Notes under the pieces: generated by a model | Database searches by the model: none | Told to the model about the DNA's origin: nothing | Seen by the model: the letters and a program-made list of their open reading frames with translations, nothing else | Source: JBBCJR01 sp037190805 | GTDB lineage: Bacteria > Pseudomonadota > Alphaproteobacteria > Sphingomonadales > Sphingomonadaceae | Assembly: GCA_037190805.1 (NCBI GenBank) | Contig: JBBCJR010000002.1 | Span: 1-64,000, forward strand | Direction of reading: 5' to 3' | Length of the DNA: 64,000 nucleotides | Part shown: positions 43,215 through 51,269 of the stretch, one piece after another | Layout of the letters: each line of letters opens with the position of its first letter | How positions within the stretch are numbered: the first letter of the stretch is position 1 | Made by a program: the position numbers and the translations under genes

Positions 43215-43300
43215 CCGCTTGTGCAAATATTTCCGTCTGAAACCCTCATCCGGGTCGGCCGTTGTCTCTCGGCGAATCCGCTCCACCGCGAGGGAGACCT

Positions 43301-43504
43301 GTGACGATGCCAAAACCGCCAGAAGCACCCCCCGCTTCCGATATCGAGGGCGTCCGCAAAGACCAAAAGCCGATCGACCACCCTGCCAACGGCGATGCCC
43401 GTACCCGCCAGGAGGCCCGCCTGAGGGCACAGGAGGAAATCGGACGCCCTGCCGCCAATCCCTCAACCCGCAATGGAGGCGTGAGCCATGACCGACAAGC
43501 ATGA
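43301..43504 (+). CDS. Small hydrophilic protein, function unknown
   Basis: The 67-residue product is very polar and rich in P, A, D, R and K (DIEGVRKDQKPIDHPANGD, ARTRQEARLRAQEEIGRP), with no signal peptide, membrane segment or cysteine. It is probably disordered with one helix. A GTG at 43301 is well spaced from AGGGAG; an ATG at 43307 is the alternative. It overlaps the following stress-protein gene by 17 nt, so the pair is coupled. No family is recognised. Confidence 0.55.
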   Translation: MTMPKPPEAPPASDIEGVRKDQKPIDHPANGDARTRQEARLRAQEEIGRPAANPSTRNGGVSHDRQA

Positions 43505-43967
43505 CGCCTTTTGGGAGGCAATCGACGGCAAGCATGTGGCGATGCTGACGACGCTCAGCGATGATCGCCTCGAAAGCCGCCCGATGAGCCCCTATCTCGA
43601 TCGTGAGGCCGGATTGATCCGGTTCATCACATCCCGTTCGAGCGGCAAGAGCCGTGATGTCGGCATTGCTGCCCCGGTTAACGTGGCTTGGCTGGACGAG
43701 GGGAAGGACGAATATGTCTCGCTCGAAGGCGTGGGCACGCTGTCTCAGGATCGCGAGATGCTCCGCGAATTGTGGAATCCGTTTGCCGAGGCGTATCTTC
43801 CCGGCGGTCCCGACGGCCCCGATGCGGCCCTGCTCACCGTTGTTCCGAAGGAGGCGGTGATCTGGGACAGCCGCGGCGGACGGATCGTCGACCGGTTGCG
43901 CACGCTCGCTGCTGCCATGACTGGCTCCACGCCGCCCACCGGCGATGTCACACACGTAAAGCTCTAA
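43488..43967 (+). CDS. Pyridoxamine 5'-phosphate oxidase-like general stress protein
   Basis: The 159-residue split-barrel protein resembles the general stress protein 26 group of flavin-binding proteins: FWEAIDGKHVAMLTTL, RLESRPMSPYLDREAG, FITSRSSGKSRDV, NVAWLDEGKDEYVSLEG and a tryptophan-rich ELWNPFAEAYLPGG. It may bind FMN or F420-like cofactors; activity is unknown. The ATG is preceded by GGAGG inside the previous gene. Location near the EcfG regulators fits a stress role. Confidence 0.85.
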   Translation: MTDKHDAFWEAIDGKHVAMLTTLSDDRLESRPMSPYLDREAGLIRFITSRSSGKSRDVGIAAPVNVAWLDEGKDEYVSLEGVGTLSQDREMLRELWNPFAEAYLPGGPDGPDAALLTVVPKEAVIWDSRGGRIVDRLRTLAAAMTGSTPPTGDVTHVKL

Positions 43968-44048
43968 AGCTCTAGGGAGCATTCTTCCGCGAAGCCGGGT
44001 CAGGCGAGGAGGCAATGTTCGACGCGGAAGCGGTTTCCGCGAGCTCGC

Positions 44049-45644
44049 TTATAAGAGGGTGTCTGCTGGCGAAACCAGCGGCACGGCGAGGCTATAGCGG
44101 CCCGCGTCCGCGTCATGCAGCAGCGGCGCGCGCATCTTGCGGGCCATGCCCTGGATGATCCGCGCTACGTCGCTCTGCGCCGTCGGACCATAGGGGTCGC
44201 CGCCTCGAAAGTCCGCCGAGGCGATCGAAAGCTCGCCATTGCCCGCTTCGTTGCGAAAGCTGATGGCAAGGGGCGCGACCACACCCGGTCGCTGGGCGAT
44301 GTCCGACAGGATTTCGGCCAGGATGAATGCGACCGCGACTGCCACGTCCTGCGTCACGCGTCCTTCGTCCACGGATAGTGACAGGCTAAGGCCGTCATCG
44401 TCGCGTCCCTTCAGCGAAGGCAACAACTCCTTGAGCAGAGCGTCGATGCGGATGCCAGCGTCTTCCTCTTCGGCATAGTGATGGCGGTGCACCAGCGCGA
44501 GCGCGTCCACCCGCCGTTGGATGGCTGCATAGGCTTGCGCCACTTCGGGCGAGGTAGCGCGTCGCGCGTGGATATTCAGCAGGCTGGCAATGATCTGGAG
44601 GTTGTTCTTTACCCGGTGGTGGACTTCCCGAACCAATCGCCGCTGACGTTCGAGACTGGCGACCATGTCGCGCTCGTGGCGGTCCACACCTTCGGCCATG
44701 TCATCGAACGCTTGGGCCAATGAGGCGGTCTCGATGCTGCCGGGCGCGATAGCGGTCAGGCGAATGTCGGGATGGCCGGCGGCGTACAGGCCGACAGCGC
44801 GGCGCATCCGCCCCAGGGGCCGGCTGACCAGCGTATGGACGACGAGCCATGCCACCGCCAGCGCCGCCACCCACATCAGCAGGGGCAGCATGGCCGCCAG
44901 CGCCTCGCCCGGCCGAATACCCGAATCGCGTGCCGTGATGATCATCTCCGCGCCGGTGCCCGGCAGGGGCTGGGAAAAGCTGAGGGTACTGGTGTTGCCG
45001 AGCGATTGCGGGTCGATAGCCATCGACCGCTGTCCCGCCTGGATGGCGAAGTCGTAAATATCAGCCAGCTGCCGCGCTTCGGTCAGCGTTTGCAGATAGG
45101 GCAGGGCGATCGTCGCCACCACGGTCTGGCCTTCATCGCCGCGCACATAAAGGCGCAGGCCCTGACCATCGTCATCGATGACGATCAAGGGCTCGGCCGG
45201 CACCGTCGCCAGGCGTGCGATGTCGGCGGAATTCGCCGCCGCATTGTCGATGATCCCGGCTTCACACAGCACATCGGTGTCGTTGGCGACGACGGCCAAC
45301 CCCTCGATAGAGCGGTTGGATGCTATCAGCCTCGCCAACTGGCCGACGCATTGATCCTGATCATCCTCGTCGCCATGCAACACGCTGGATGCGGCTCGGA
45401 GTGCGACCACGTCCCGGTCGATGGTGGAGGACAATTCGCCCGCCACCGTCATCAGTTGCATTCTTGCATCTTCGCCCTGCCGGTCCCGTGCGAAGCTGTA
45501 ATTATCGATCGCCGCCAAGAGTGACAGGATGCCGAGCGGCAGCAACGCGAGGCTGAGCGCGATCAGCAAAGTCGCGGTGCTGGGCAAGGAGTTCCAGAGC
45601 GTTCTGATCCGAGCCCGGGTGGCGGGTAGGGGCGACGCGGCCAT
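44049..45644 (-). CDS. phyP: PhyP-like membrane sensor, HisKA_2 protein with degenerate ATPase domain
   Basis: The 531-residue product has two membrane segments (about residues 25-46 and 251-273) enclosing an extracytoplasmic sensor region, a HAMP-like stretch, and a HisKA_2 dimerisation domain with EVHHRVKNNLQIIASLLNIH (phospho-acceptor His about 342). The ATPase part is atypical: where an N-box NELxxNA is expected it reads FILAEILSDIAQ, and there is no DxGxG loop. In Sphingomonas strain Fr1 a similar gene at the phyR locus, phyP, is known to be a negative regulator thought to dephosphorylate PhyR. The degenerate domain and location make that the best call. It forms a unit with nepR, 16 nt upstream. 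Confidence 0.8.
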   Translation of the reverse strand: MAASPLPATRARIRTLWNSLPSTATLLIALSLALLPLGILSLLAAIDNYSFARDRQGEDARMQLMTVAGELSSTIDRDVVALRAASSVLHGDEDDQDQCVGQLARLIASNRSIEGLAVVANDTDVLCEAGIIDNAAANSADIARLATVPAEPLIVIDDDGQGLRLYVRGDEGQTVVATIALPYLQTLTEARQLADIYDFAIQAGQRSMAIDPQSLGNTSTLSFSQPLPGTGAEMIITARDSGIRPGEALAAMLPLLMWVAALAVAWLVVHTLVSRPLGRMRRAVGLYAAGHPDIRLTAIAPGSIETASLAQAFDDMAEGVDRHERDMVASLERQRRLVREVHHRVKNNLQIIASLLNIHARRATSPEVAQAYAAIQRRVDALALVHRHHYAEEEDAGIRIDALLKELLPSLKGRDDDGLSLSLSVDEGRVTQDVAVAVAFILAEILSDIAQRPGVVAPLAISFRNEAGNGELSIASADFRGGDPYGPTAQSDVARIIQGMARKMRAPLLHDADAGRYSLAVPLVSPADTLL

Positions 45645-45660
45645 CAGTGGCTGTGCGCGC

Positions 45661-45855
45661 TCAGTCGAGCTGGCGCAACAAATCCAACATTGAATCGGGA
45701 ATATTCTCGGTCAACGTCTCGTCGTACACGGACCTCAGGGCTCGACCCAGATTGTCCTTGCGCACTGTCGCCGCAGTGCCGGGAGCGCTGGAGCTGGTTT
45801 TTGCGCGGGGTTCCGCGAACGTCCTGTTGGATTTTTCGTCCCCACCCCGCGTCAA
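45661..45855 (-). CDS. nepR: Anti-sigma factor NepR
   Basis: NepR binds and inhibits EcfG until phosphorylated PhyR captures it. The 64-residue product ends with the family core NLGRALRSVYDETLTENIPD followed by SMLDLLRQLD. The first 30 residues are disordered and poorly conserved. The only in-frame start is a TTG at 45855, so the true start is uncertain. It is divergent from phyR and upstream of phyP rather than next to ecfG. Confidence 0.88.
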   Translation of the reverse strand: MTRGGDEKSNRTFAEPRAKTSSSAPGTAATVRKDNLGRALRSVYDETLTENIPDSMLDLLRQLD

Positions 45856-45947
45856 ACCAATTCTCCAACACCATCGTGGCCGTTGTCTCAGGAAGCATCG
45901 CCATTTCGCTCCTGGAACGACAACTAGCTATCGTCACCCGGTCTTGA

Positions 45948-45972
45948 AACAAAAAAGCTCGTCATTGGTTCC
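45948..45972 (-). promoter_or_regulatory. EcfG-like promoter of nepR-phyP (GGAAC-N16-TGTT)
   Basis: On the minus strand GGAAC (45972-45968, extended GGAACC) is followed after 16 nt by TGTT (45951-45948). It differs in one base from the consensus and points at nepR, about 93 nt upstream of its TTG. Autoregulation of nepR by EcfG is usual in this system. Confidence 0.55.
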
Positions 45973-46089
45973 GTGGGTTGTGAGTTGTCGTTTGGGGGTG
46001 ACGGCAAGCCGGTTGCATTTGCCGGTAGCGCCTTCCAGATGAGGAGCCGGCGATGCGGCTGCGTCGCCCAATTATGAGGAAGGTCGTCA

Positions 46090-46884
46090 ATGTCCCTCGC
46101 CGATGAAATCGTACCTAATCTGCCGTATCTGCGCCGTTACGCCCGTGCCCTCACCGGCAGCCAGGCCCATGGTGATGCATTTGTGCGGGCGACCTTGGAG
46201 GCGATCGTGGCGGAGCCGGCGGCGTTTCCGCGTGATGTCGATCCGCGCCTGGGCCTCTACAAGGTGTTTCATTCGATCTGGTCGAGCGCGCATGTCGAGG
46301 TCCCGGTTGTCGATGACGGCCTGTCCGGCGGCGAAGCCGTTGCCACGGGGCGTCTGTCGCGGATCACGCCTTTGTCGCGCCAGGCCTTGCTGTTGACGGC
46401 GATGGAAGGGTTCATCGCCGAAGACGCGGGATATCTGATCGACGCCACCGTCGAGGACGTTGGCGCGCTGGTGGACGAGGCGATGGTGGAAATCGAACGC
46501 CAAACCCGGACCGAGGTGCTGATCATCGAGGATGAGCCGATCATCGCCATGGATCTTGAAACCATCGTGCGGGATCTGGGCCATAGCGTCGTCGGCGTCG
46601 CCGTGACCCGCGACGAGGCGGTGGCGATGGCGTTCGACACTCACCCCGGCCTGGTCCTGGCCGACATTCAACTTGCCGACGACAGTTCGGGCATCGATGC
46701 GGTCAAGGACATCCTGGCGCGCTTCGAGGTGCCGGTGATCTTCATCACGGCCTTTCCGGAGCGGCTGCTGACCGGGGAGCGGCCTGAGCCCACCTTCCTG
46801 ATCACGAAGCCGTTTCAGCGTTCAACGGTCAAGGCTGCGATCAGCCAGGCGTTGTTTATGAACGCTGCGACGGTGCCGGCATAG
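46090..46884 (+). CDS. phyR: General stress response anti-anti-sigma regulator PhyR
   Basis: PhyR has an EcfG-like but non-DNA-binding N-terminal sigma domain and a C-terminal receiver; phosphorylated PhyR sequesters NepR and frees EcfG. The 264-residue product has LADEIVPNLPYLRRYARAL at the start, PLSRQALLLTAMEGF (sigma-4-like), and a receiver with VLIIEDEPIIAMDLE, the phospho-acceptor Asp192 in LVLADIQL, FITAFPERLLTGE and LITKPFQ. The ribosome binding site is GAGGAAGG. Confidence 0.96.
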   Translation: MSLADEIVPNLPYLRRYARALTGSQAHGDAFVRATLEAIVAEPAAFPRDVDPRLGLYKVFHSIWSSAHVEVPVVDDGLSGGEAVATGRLSRITPLSRQALLLTAMEGFIAEDAGYLIDATVEDVGALVDEAMVEIERQTRTEVLIIEDEPIIAMDLETIVRDLGHSVVGVAVTRDEAVAMAFDTHPGLVLADIQLADDSSGIDAVKDILARFEVPVIFITAFPERLLTGERPEPTFLITKPFQRSTVKAAISQALFMNAATVPA

Positions 46885-46889
46885 GAGCA

Positions 46890-46914
46890 GGAACCGGCGG
46901 TTCGGTCGGACGTT
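46890..46914 (+). promoter_or_regulatory. Perfect EcfG promoter (GGAAC-N16-CGTT)
   Basis: GGAAC at 46890-46894 (extended GGAACC) is followed after exactly 16 nt by CGTT at 46911-46914. It starts six bases after the phyR stop and lies 32 nt ahead of the 44-residue ORF and ecfG, so it should make both part of the stress regulon. Confidence 0.8.
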
Positions 46915-46945
46915 TCCCTCCCATAACGAGAATGGGGCGATCCAT

Positions 46946-47080
46946 ATGTCTGATCCGCAAATCGATGTGACCAAAACCGAGGCACGGGCAGGTTCGACGC
47001 CTCACGTCGTGCGCTATGTGCTGCTGTTTTCGCTGATCCTGGCGGTGTTGGCCCTGGGTGGCTTGCTGGTTGCGCAATAG
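46946..47080 (+). CDS. 44-residue single-span membrane protein, function unknown
   Basis: The product is 44 residues: a polar start (MSDPQIDVTKTEARAGSTP) and one membrane helix at the C-terminus (YVLLFSLILAVLALGGLLVA). It is too short to be caught by usual length cut-offs. A perfect EcfG promoter ends 31 nt before the ATG, and GGGGCGA can serve as ribosome binding site. ecfG follows 98 nt downstream. No family is recognised. Confidence 0.7.
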   Translation: MSDPQIDVTKTEARAGSTPHVVRYVLLFSLILAVLALGGLLVAQ

Positions 47081-47178
47081 CCGCTGGCCTGCGGCTGGTT
47101 GACCCGATTGGACTCATGATATCAATGTGTTCGATGTCTTTGCAATTTATGCCCGGCATCGCGTGGGGAATGATCTGA

Positions 47179-47808
47179 ATGGATGAATCGGATGCCGGTC
47201 AGACGGTCGTGCGGCCCCTGTCGGACGATCAGTTCAAGGCCGAGCTGGCGCAGGTAATCCCGCATCTGCGCGCTTTTGGGCGTTCACTGTCGGGAAACCG
47301 CGATCTGGCCGACGATCTCGTCCAGGAAACCATGCTGAAGGCGTGGGCGGCGCGTGAGCGCTTTCAGGCGGGCACCAACATGCGGGCCTGGACCTTTATC
47401 ATCCTCAGGAACATCTTCCTGTCCCAGATGCGCCGCGCGCGCTTCAAGGGAGAGTGGGACGAGCTTACCGCGAGCCGGTTGCTGGCCGCCCCCGCCAGCC
47501 AGGACAAGCACGTCGAACTGGGCGATCTCCAGCGCGCGCTGCTGGAGTTGCCTCAGGCCCAACGCGAGGCCTTGATTCTCGTCGGTGCGGGTGGTTTTGC
47601 CTATGAAGAGGCGGCGGCAATCTGTGACTGCGCCGTGGGAACGATCAAAAGCCGGGTCGCTCGAGGCCGGTCCGCGCTCGAAGCAATTCTCTCCGAGGGG
47701 CGGTTGCCATCGCGCAAACATGCTGAAGCCAATCCCGAAGGTCCGTTGAGCTCGATCATGCGCGAGGTAGACGTCCTTGCCGGCGATCGCTCGAACGGCG
47801 ACGAGTAG
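47179..47808 (+). CDS. ecfG: General stress response ECF sigma factor EcfG
   Basis: EcfG directs RNA polymerase to GGAAC/CGTT promoters when NepR is removed. The 209-residue product has sigma region 2 (LIPHLRAFGRSLSG-type start, DLADDLVQETMLKAWAARERF, NMRAWTFIILRNIFLSQMRR, quoted in parts) and region 4 (LPQAQREALILVGAGGFAYE, ICDCAVGTIKSRVARGR). The C-terminal tail of about 40 residues is variable. Confidence 0.93.
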   Translation: MDESDAGQTVVRPLSDDQFKAELAQVIPHLRAFGRSLSGNRDLADDLVQETMLKAWAARERFQAGTNMRAWTFIILRNIFLSQMRRARFKGEWDELTASRLLAAPASQDKHVELGDLQRALLELPQAQREALILVGAGGFAYEEAAAICDCAVGTIKSRVARGRSALEAILSEGRLPSRKHAEANPEGPLSSIMREVDVLAGDRSNGDE

Positions 47809-47839
47809 CCGTCATCAAAGCGTCGGCGACTGCAGGGCT

Positions 47840-48031
47840 TTAGGCTGGCTCTTTCTTGTCCAGCGCAGCAATCAGCGGTTCGAACATCCGCATGTCCGAA
47901 AACCTGCTGGCCTGGGCATAGGCGCAACGCAGGGCCTTTCCGACTCCCAGCGCCCGCGGTTCGGTGGTGTACACCTGATCCGGAGCGTGAGCCTGCTGCC
48001 GATCGGCGTTCGAAGTGGAATGCCTAGTCAT
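47840..48031 (-). CDS. 63-residue soluble protein next to ecfG, function unknown
   Basis: The 63-residue product begins MTRHSTSNADRQQ and has a coherent C-terminal part (ALGVGKALRCAYAQASRFSD, MFEPLIAALDKKEP) suggestive of a helical pair. It has no signal or membrane segment. It converges on ecfG and diverges from glnE. A near-consensus EcfG promoter lies directly upstream (48042-48066), which would give an almost leaderless transcript. I do not recognise the family, but codon use and position argue for a real gene. Confidence 0.55.
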   Translation of the reverse strand: MTRHSTSNADRQQAHAPDQVYTTEPRALGVGKALRCAYAQASRFSDMRMFEPLIAALDKKEPA

Positions 48032-48041
48032 ACGAAGAATA

Positions 48042-48066
48042 AACGAACGTCGGGCCTGACGGTTGC
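48042..48066 (-). promoter_or_regulatory. EcfG-like promoter, one mismatch (GCAAC-N16-CGTT)
   Basis: On the minus strand GCAAC (48066-48062) is followed after 16 nt by CGTT (48045-48042). One base differs from the consensus. The start codon of the 63-residue ORF lies only 11 nt past CGTT. Confidence 0.4.
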
Positions 48067-48118
48067 CAAATCCCTCTATCCGACGCCATAGACATGGCCC
48101 GCTGTAGAGGGGAGTGGC

Positions 48119-50800
48119 ATGCAGCCTGACTGGGACGAAGCCCTGGCTCGCGCGGAGGCGCACTCGCCCTATCTCGCCATGCTGATCCGTCGGCAACCGG
48201 AACTCGTCGCGCGGTTGAAGGCGGACGGGCCGGAGGCGGCACTGGCCATGGGTGCAGCGGAAGAGGCTGACACACCGACCCGGCTGCGGCAGGAAAAGGC
48301 CGCCGTCGCTCTGGTCACGGCGATCGCCGATCTGGCTGGCGTCTGGCCATTGGAAACCGTTACCGGCACGCTCAGCCGCTTCGCCGATCGGGCGCTGGAT
48401 GCCGCGATCGTTGCGGCCCTGCAAGAGCGCGTGCCGGATGCCGAACCACAGGGATTTGCCGTCATCGCACTCGGCAAGCAGGGCAGTTTCGAGCTGAACT
48501 ATTCGTCCGATCTTGACCCCATATTGATCTACGATCCCGATCGCCTGCCCTGTCGCCCGCGCGAGGAACCGGCGGAGGCGGCGGTCCGGCTCGCCCGGCG
48601 GGTGGTGGAGATCATGCATGGGCGGCAGAACGGCGACGGCTACGTGTTTCGGGTCGATCTGCGCCTTCGACCCAATGCCGAGGTGACACCGATCGCCCTC
48701 TCGGTAGGGGCGGCGATCAGTTACTATGAATCCGCTGCCCTGCCGTGGGAACGGGCGGCCTTCATCCGTGCCCGCGCGGCGGCCGGCGATGTGGCGCTGG
48801 GCCAGTCCTTTCTGGACATGGTCAAGCCGTTCGTGTGGCGCCGGGCCCTTGATTTCACTGCCATCCGCGAGATCCGGGCGATCTCGAACCGGGTCCGCGA
48901 CCATTATGCGCAGGGCCAGGAACTCGGGCCGGGGTTCGATCTGAAACGCGGCCGGGGCGGCATCCGTGAAGTGGAGTTCTACGCCCAGATCCAGCAGATG
49001 ATCTTTGGCGGGCGCGACCCGGCATTGCGGGTGCCGGCGACCCTCGATGCCCTGGCGGCATTGGCGGCGGCGGGGCATGTCGATGCCGGAGACGCCGGGA
49101 TGATGGGGGAGGCCTATCGCCTCTATCGCACCGTCGAGCATCGGCTGCAGATGGTCGACGATCGACAGACCCACAGCCTGCCGAAGGATCCGGCGGCGCT
49201 GGACAATGTGGCCCAACTTGGTGGGTGGACGAACGGCGCGGCGTTGATAGCCGACCTTGCCGGGCCGACCCGAACGGTGGCGGCCACCTATGCAATGCTG
49301 CTCGCGCCAGAGGATGAGGTGGGATTGGGGTCAGATACCGCATCTGTCGCGGATCATTTGGCCTCACTAGGGCTTGACCCGGATCTTGCCGCCCGGATCG
49401 AGCGGTGGCGCAGCTATGACGCACGGTCGCTCAGAACCGCCGCGGCGCGGGAGGCGTTCGAGGTCGTCTTGCCCGTGTTGCTGGAAGCGGCCGCCCGCAC
49501 CCCTTCGCCAAATGACACGCTGGTGCGCTTCGAACGCTTTCTTGAGCGCTTGCCGTCCGGTGCGCAGTTCTTCCAGCTGCTGAAATCCAACAAGCGGCTA
49601 GTGTCGCTGCTGGCAAGATTGCTGGGTCTGGCCCCGTCCCTTGCTGAAGAGCTGGCGGCGCGGCCAGCCCTGATCGATGGCCTGCTGGATGCAAGCGCCT
49701 TTCAGCCGATGCCGCCGGTCGAGGAACTGGCGGCAGAACTTGGCGCGGGTGCCCCCCCGTTCGAGGAGTTACTGGACCAGGTTCGGCGTCGCGTCGGTGA
49801 GCGTCGCTTCGCGCTGGGTGTCCAGCTGATCGAAGCGATCACCGACCCGCTGGAGGTGGCGGCCGGCTATGCACGGATTGCGGAAGCTGCTGTGAGGGTG
49901 CTGACCGAGGCGGTCGAAACTAGCTTCGCGGAACGTCACGGTCATGTTCCCGGCGGACGGCTGTCTGTTCTGGGACTGGGGAGATTGGGCGGCGCGGCGT
50001 TGACTGCGGCGTCCGATCTCGATCTCATCTATCTGTTCTCCGGCGATTTTTCGGTTGAATCGGATGGCGCCAAGCCGTTGGCGGCGACGCTCTATTTCAA
50101 CCGTCTCGCGCAACGCGTAACGGCGGCGCTCAGCGCGCCGACGGCTGCCGGTCCGCTCTACGAGGTCGACACGCGGCTGCGCCCGTCGGGCAGTCAGGGG
50201 CTGCTGGCGGTGTCGATCGACAGCTTTGATCAGTATCAGCGCGAAAATGCCTGGACGTGGGAGCATATGGCGCTGGCCCGCGCGCGGATCGTTCACGGCA
50301 CCGCGGAGGACCGCGCGGCGATCGGAGCGATCATCGACATGGCGTTGCACCAGGTGCGCGATCCGGGCCAGCTGGGTGACGATGTCGTCAAGATGCGGAG
50401 CGAGATCAGCACCCACAAGCCGCCGGCCGGACCGCTCGACGTGAAGTTGATCGAAGGCGGCCTCGTCGATCTGGAGTTCGTGGTCCACCATCTCCAGCTG
50501 CGGACCCGCACCGGTCTGTCGCCCTTTCTGGGCGAAGCGGTCAGCGGGCTGGTCGCAGCGGGTCTGGCGCCTGCGGGATTGCGCGCTGCGCACGACCTCA
50601 TGACCCGGTTTCTGGTGACGATGCGCCTCGTCGCGCCGGCGGCTGCCGAGGCGCGAGATTTGACACCCGATGTCCAGGCGCTGGTGGCGCGGGCTGCGGG
50701 CTGTGGGGATTGGGCATCGCTGATGCGGGATTATGATCAGGCGCGGGCGCTCGTGTCGACGCTCTGGGCCGAGCAGACAGGAGGCAAGAGGAATGGTTGA
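48119..50800 (+). CDS. glnE: Glutamine synthetase adenylyltransferase / adenylyl-removing enzyme
   Basis: GlnE controls glutamine synthetase by adding or removing AMP in response to PII and glutamine. The 893-residue product has two nucleotidyltransferase domains: the first with ALGKQGSFELNYSSDLDPIL, the second with LGLGRLGGAALTAASDLDLI, each holding the catalytic Asp-x-Asp, plus REVEFYAQIQQMIFGG and GGLVDLEFVVHHLQL. It is slightly shorter than the E. coli enzyme (946). It overlaps bcp by 8 nt. Confidence 0.95.
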   Translation: MQPDWDEALARAEAHSPYLAMLIRRQPELVARLKADGPEAALAMGAAEEADTPTRLRQEKAAVALVTAIADLAGVWPLETVTGTLSRFADRALDAAIVAALQERVPDAEPQGFAVIALGKQGSFELNYSSDLDPILIYDPDRLPCRPREEPAEAAVRLARRVVEIMHGRQNGDGYVFRVDLRLRPNAEVTPIALSVGAAISYYESAALPWERAAFIRARAAAGDVALGQSFLDMVKPFVWRRALDFTAIREIRAISNRVRDHYAQGQELGPGFDLKRGRGGIREVEFYAQIQQMIFGGRDPALRVPATLDALAALAAAGHVDAGDAGMMGEAYRLYRTVEHRLQMVDDRQTHSLPKDPAALDNVAQLGGWTNGAALIADLAGPTRTVAATYAMLLAPEDEVGLGSDTASVADHLASLGLDPDLAARIERWRSYDARSLRTAAAREAFEVVLPVLLEAAARTPSPNDTLVRFERFLERLPSGAQFFQLLKSNKRLVSLLARLLGLAPSLAEELAARPALIDGLLDASAFQPMPPVEELAAELGAGAPPFEELLDQVRRRVGERRFALGVQLIEAITDPLEVAAGYARIAEAAVRVLTEAVETSFAERHGHVPGGRLSVLGLGRLGGAALTAASDLDLIYLFSGDFSVESDGAKPLAATLYFNRLAQRVTAALSAPTAAGPLYEVDTRLRPSGSQGLLAVSIDSFDQYQRENAWTWEHMALARARIVHGTAEDRAAIGAIIDMALHQVRDPGQLGDDVVKMRSEISTHKPPAGPLDVKLIEGGLVDLEFVVHHLQLRTRTGLSPFLGEAVSGLVAAGLAPAGLRAAHDLMTRFLVTMRLVAPAAAEARDLTPDVQALVARAAGCGDWASLMRDYDQARALVSTLWAEQTGGKRNG

Positions 50801-51269
50801 CAAGCCTTTGGAAACAGGAGATATCGCGCCGGATTTTGATCTTGCCGGCGTTGACGGGAAACGCCATCGCCTGATCGATTATCGTGGCCGCAAACTGGCT
50901 CTCTACTTCTACCCACGCGACAGCACCCCAGGCTGCACGCGGGAGGCGCAGGACTTCACCGCACTCAACACCGCGTTTGATGCCGCCGACACCGCTATCC
51001 TGGGCGTGTCGAAGGACAGTGTCGACAGTCACAGCCGATTCGCCGCCAAATATGATCTTGGCGTCCCACTGGGCAGCGATGCCGACAGTGAGGTTGCGGA
51101 AGCCTATGGCGTGTGGGGCGAAAAGAAACTTTACGGCCGCGCCTTCATGGGGATCGAGCGGGCGACCTTCCTGATCGGTCGCGACGGGCGGCTGGCCGGC
51201 ATTTGGCGCAAGGTGCGGGTGCCGGGCCATGCCGAAGCGGTCCTGGAGGAAGCGCGCCGCCTTGATTGA
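50793..51269 (+). CDS. bcp: Thioredoxin-dependent peroxiredoxin, 1-Cys Bcp type
   Basis: Bcp reduces hydrogen peroxide and organic hydroperoxides. The 158-residue product has GDIAPDFDLAGVDGK at the start and the peroxidatic cysteine in DSTPGCTREAQDF (Cys48). This is the only cysteine, so the usual resolving cysteine five residues later is missing and the enzyme must be resolved by an external thiol. The ATG lies behind GAGG inside the glnE end. Confidence 0.93.
   Translation: MVDKPLETGDIAPDFDLAGVDGKRHRLIDYRGRKLALYFYPRDSTPGCTREAQDFTALNTAFDAADTAILGVSKDSVDSHSRFAAKYDLGVPLGSDADSEVAEAYGVWGEKKLYGRAFMGIERATFLIGRDGRLAGIWRKVRVPGHAEAVLEEARRLD

Larger units (their letters stand above)
42987..43300. other. 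Intergenic control region between entericidin and stress-protein genes
   Basis: This 314-nt region has no gene that I can support. It holds two EcfG-type promoter matches on the minus strand, two hairpins (43027-43055 and 43102-43137) and the unassigned promoter of the plus-strand genes. Confidence 0.6.

Noticed and set aside
44019..44041. Hairpin CGCGGAA/TTTCCGCG after phyP as terminator
   Set aside because: The stem is short and no T-tract follows on the phyP strand.
45914..45934. GGAAC followed by CGT on the plus strand upstream of phyR
   Set aside because: The spacer is only 13 nt, too short for an EcfG promoter, so I did not assign a phyR promoter.
45644..45952. Open frame overlapping nepR in another frame (ATG at 45952)
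   Set aside because: nepR carries the conserved anti-sigma core in its own frame; the alternative frame shows no family pattern.
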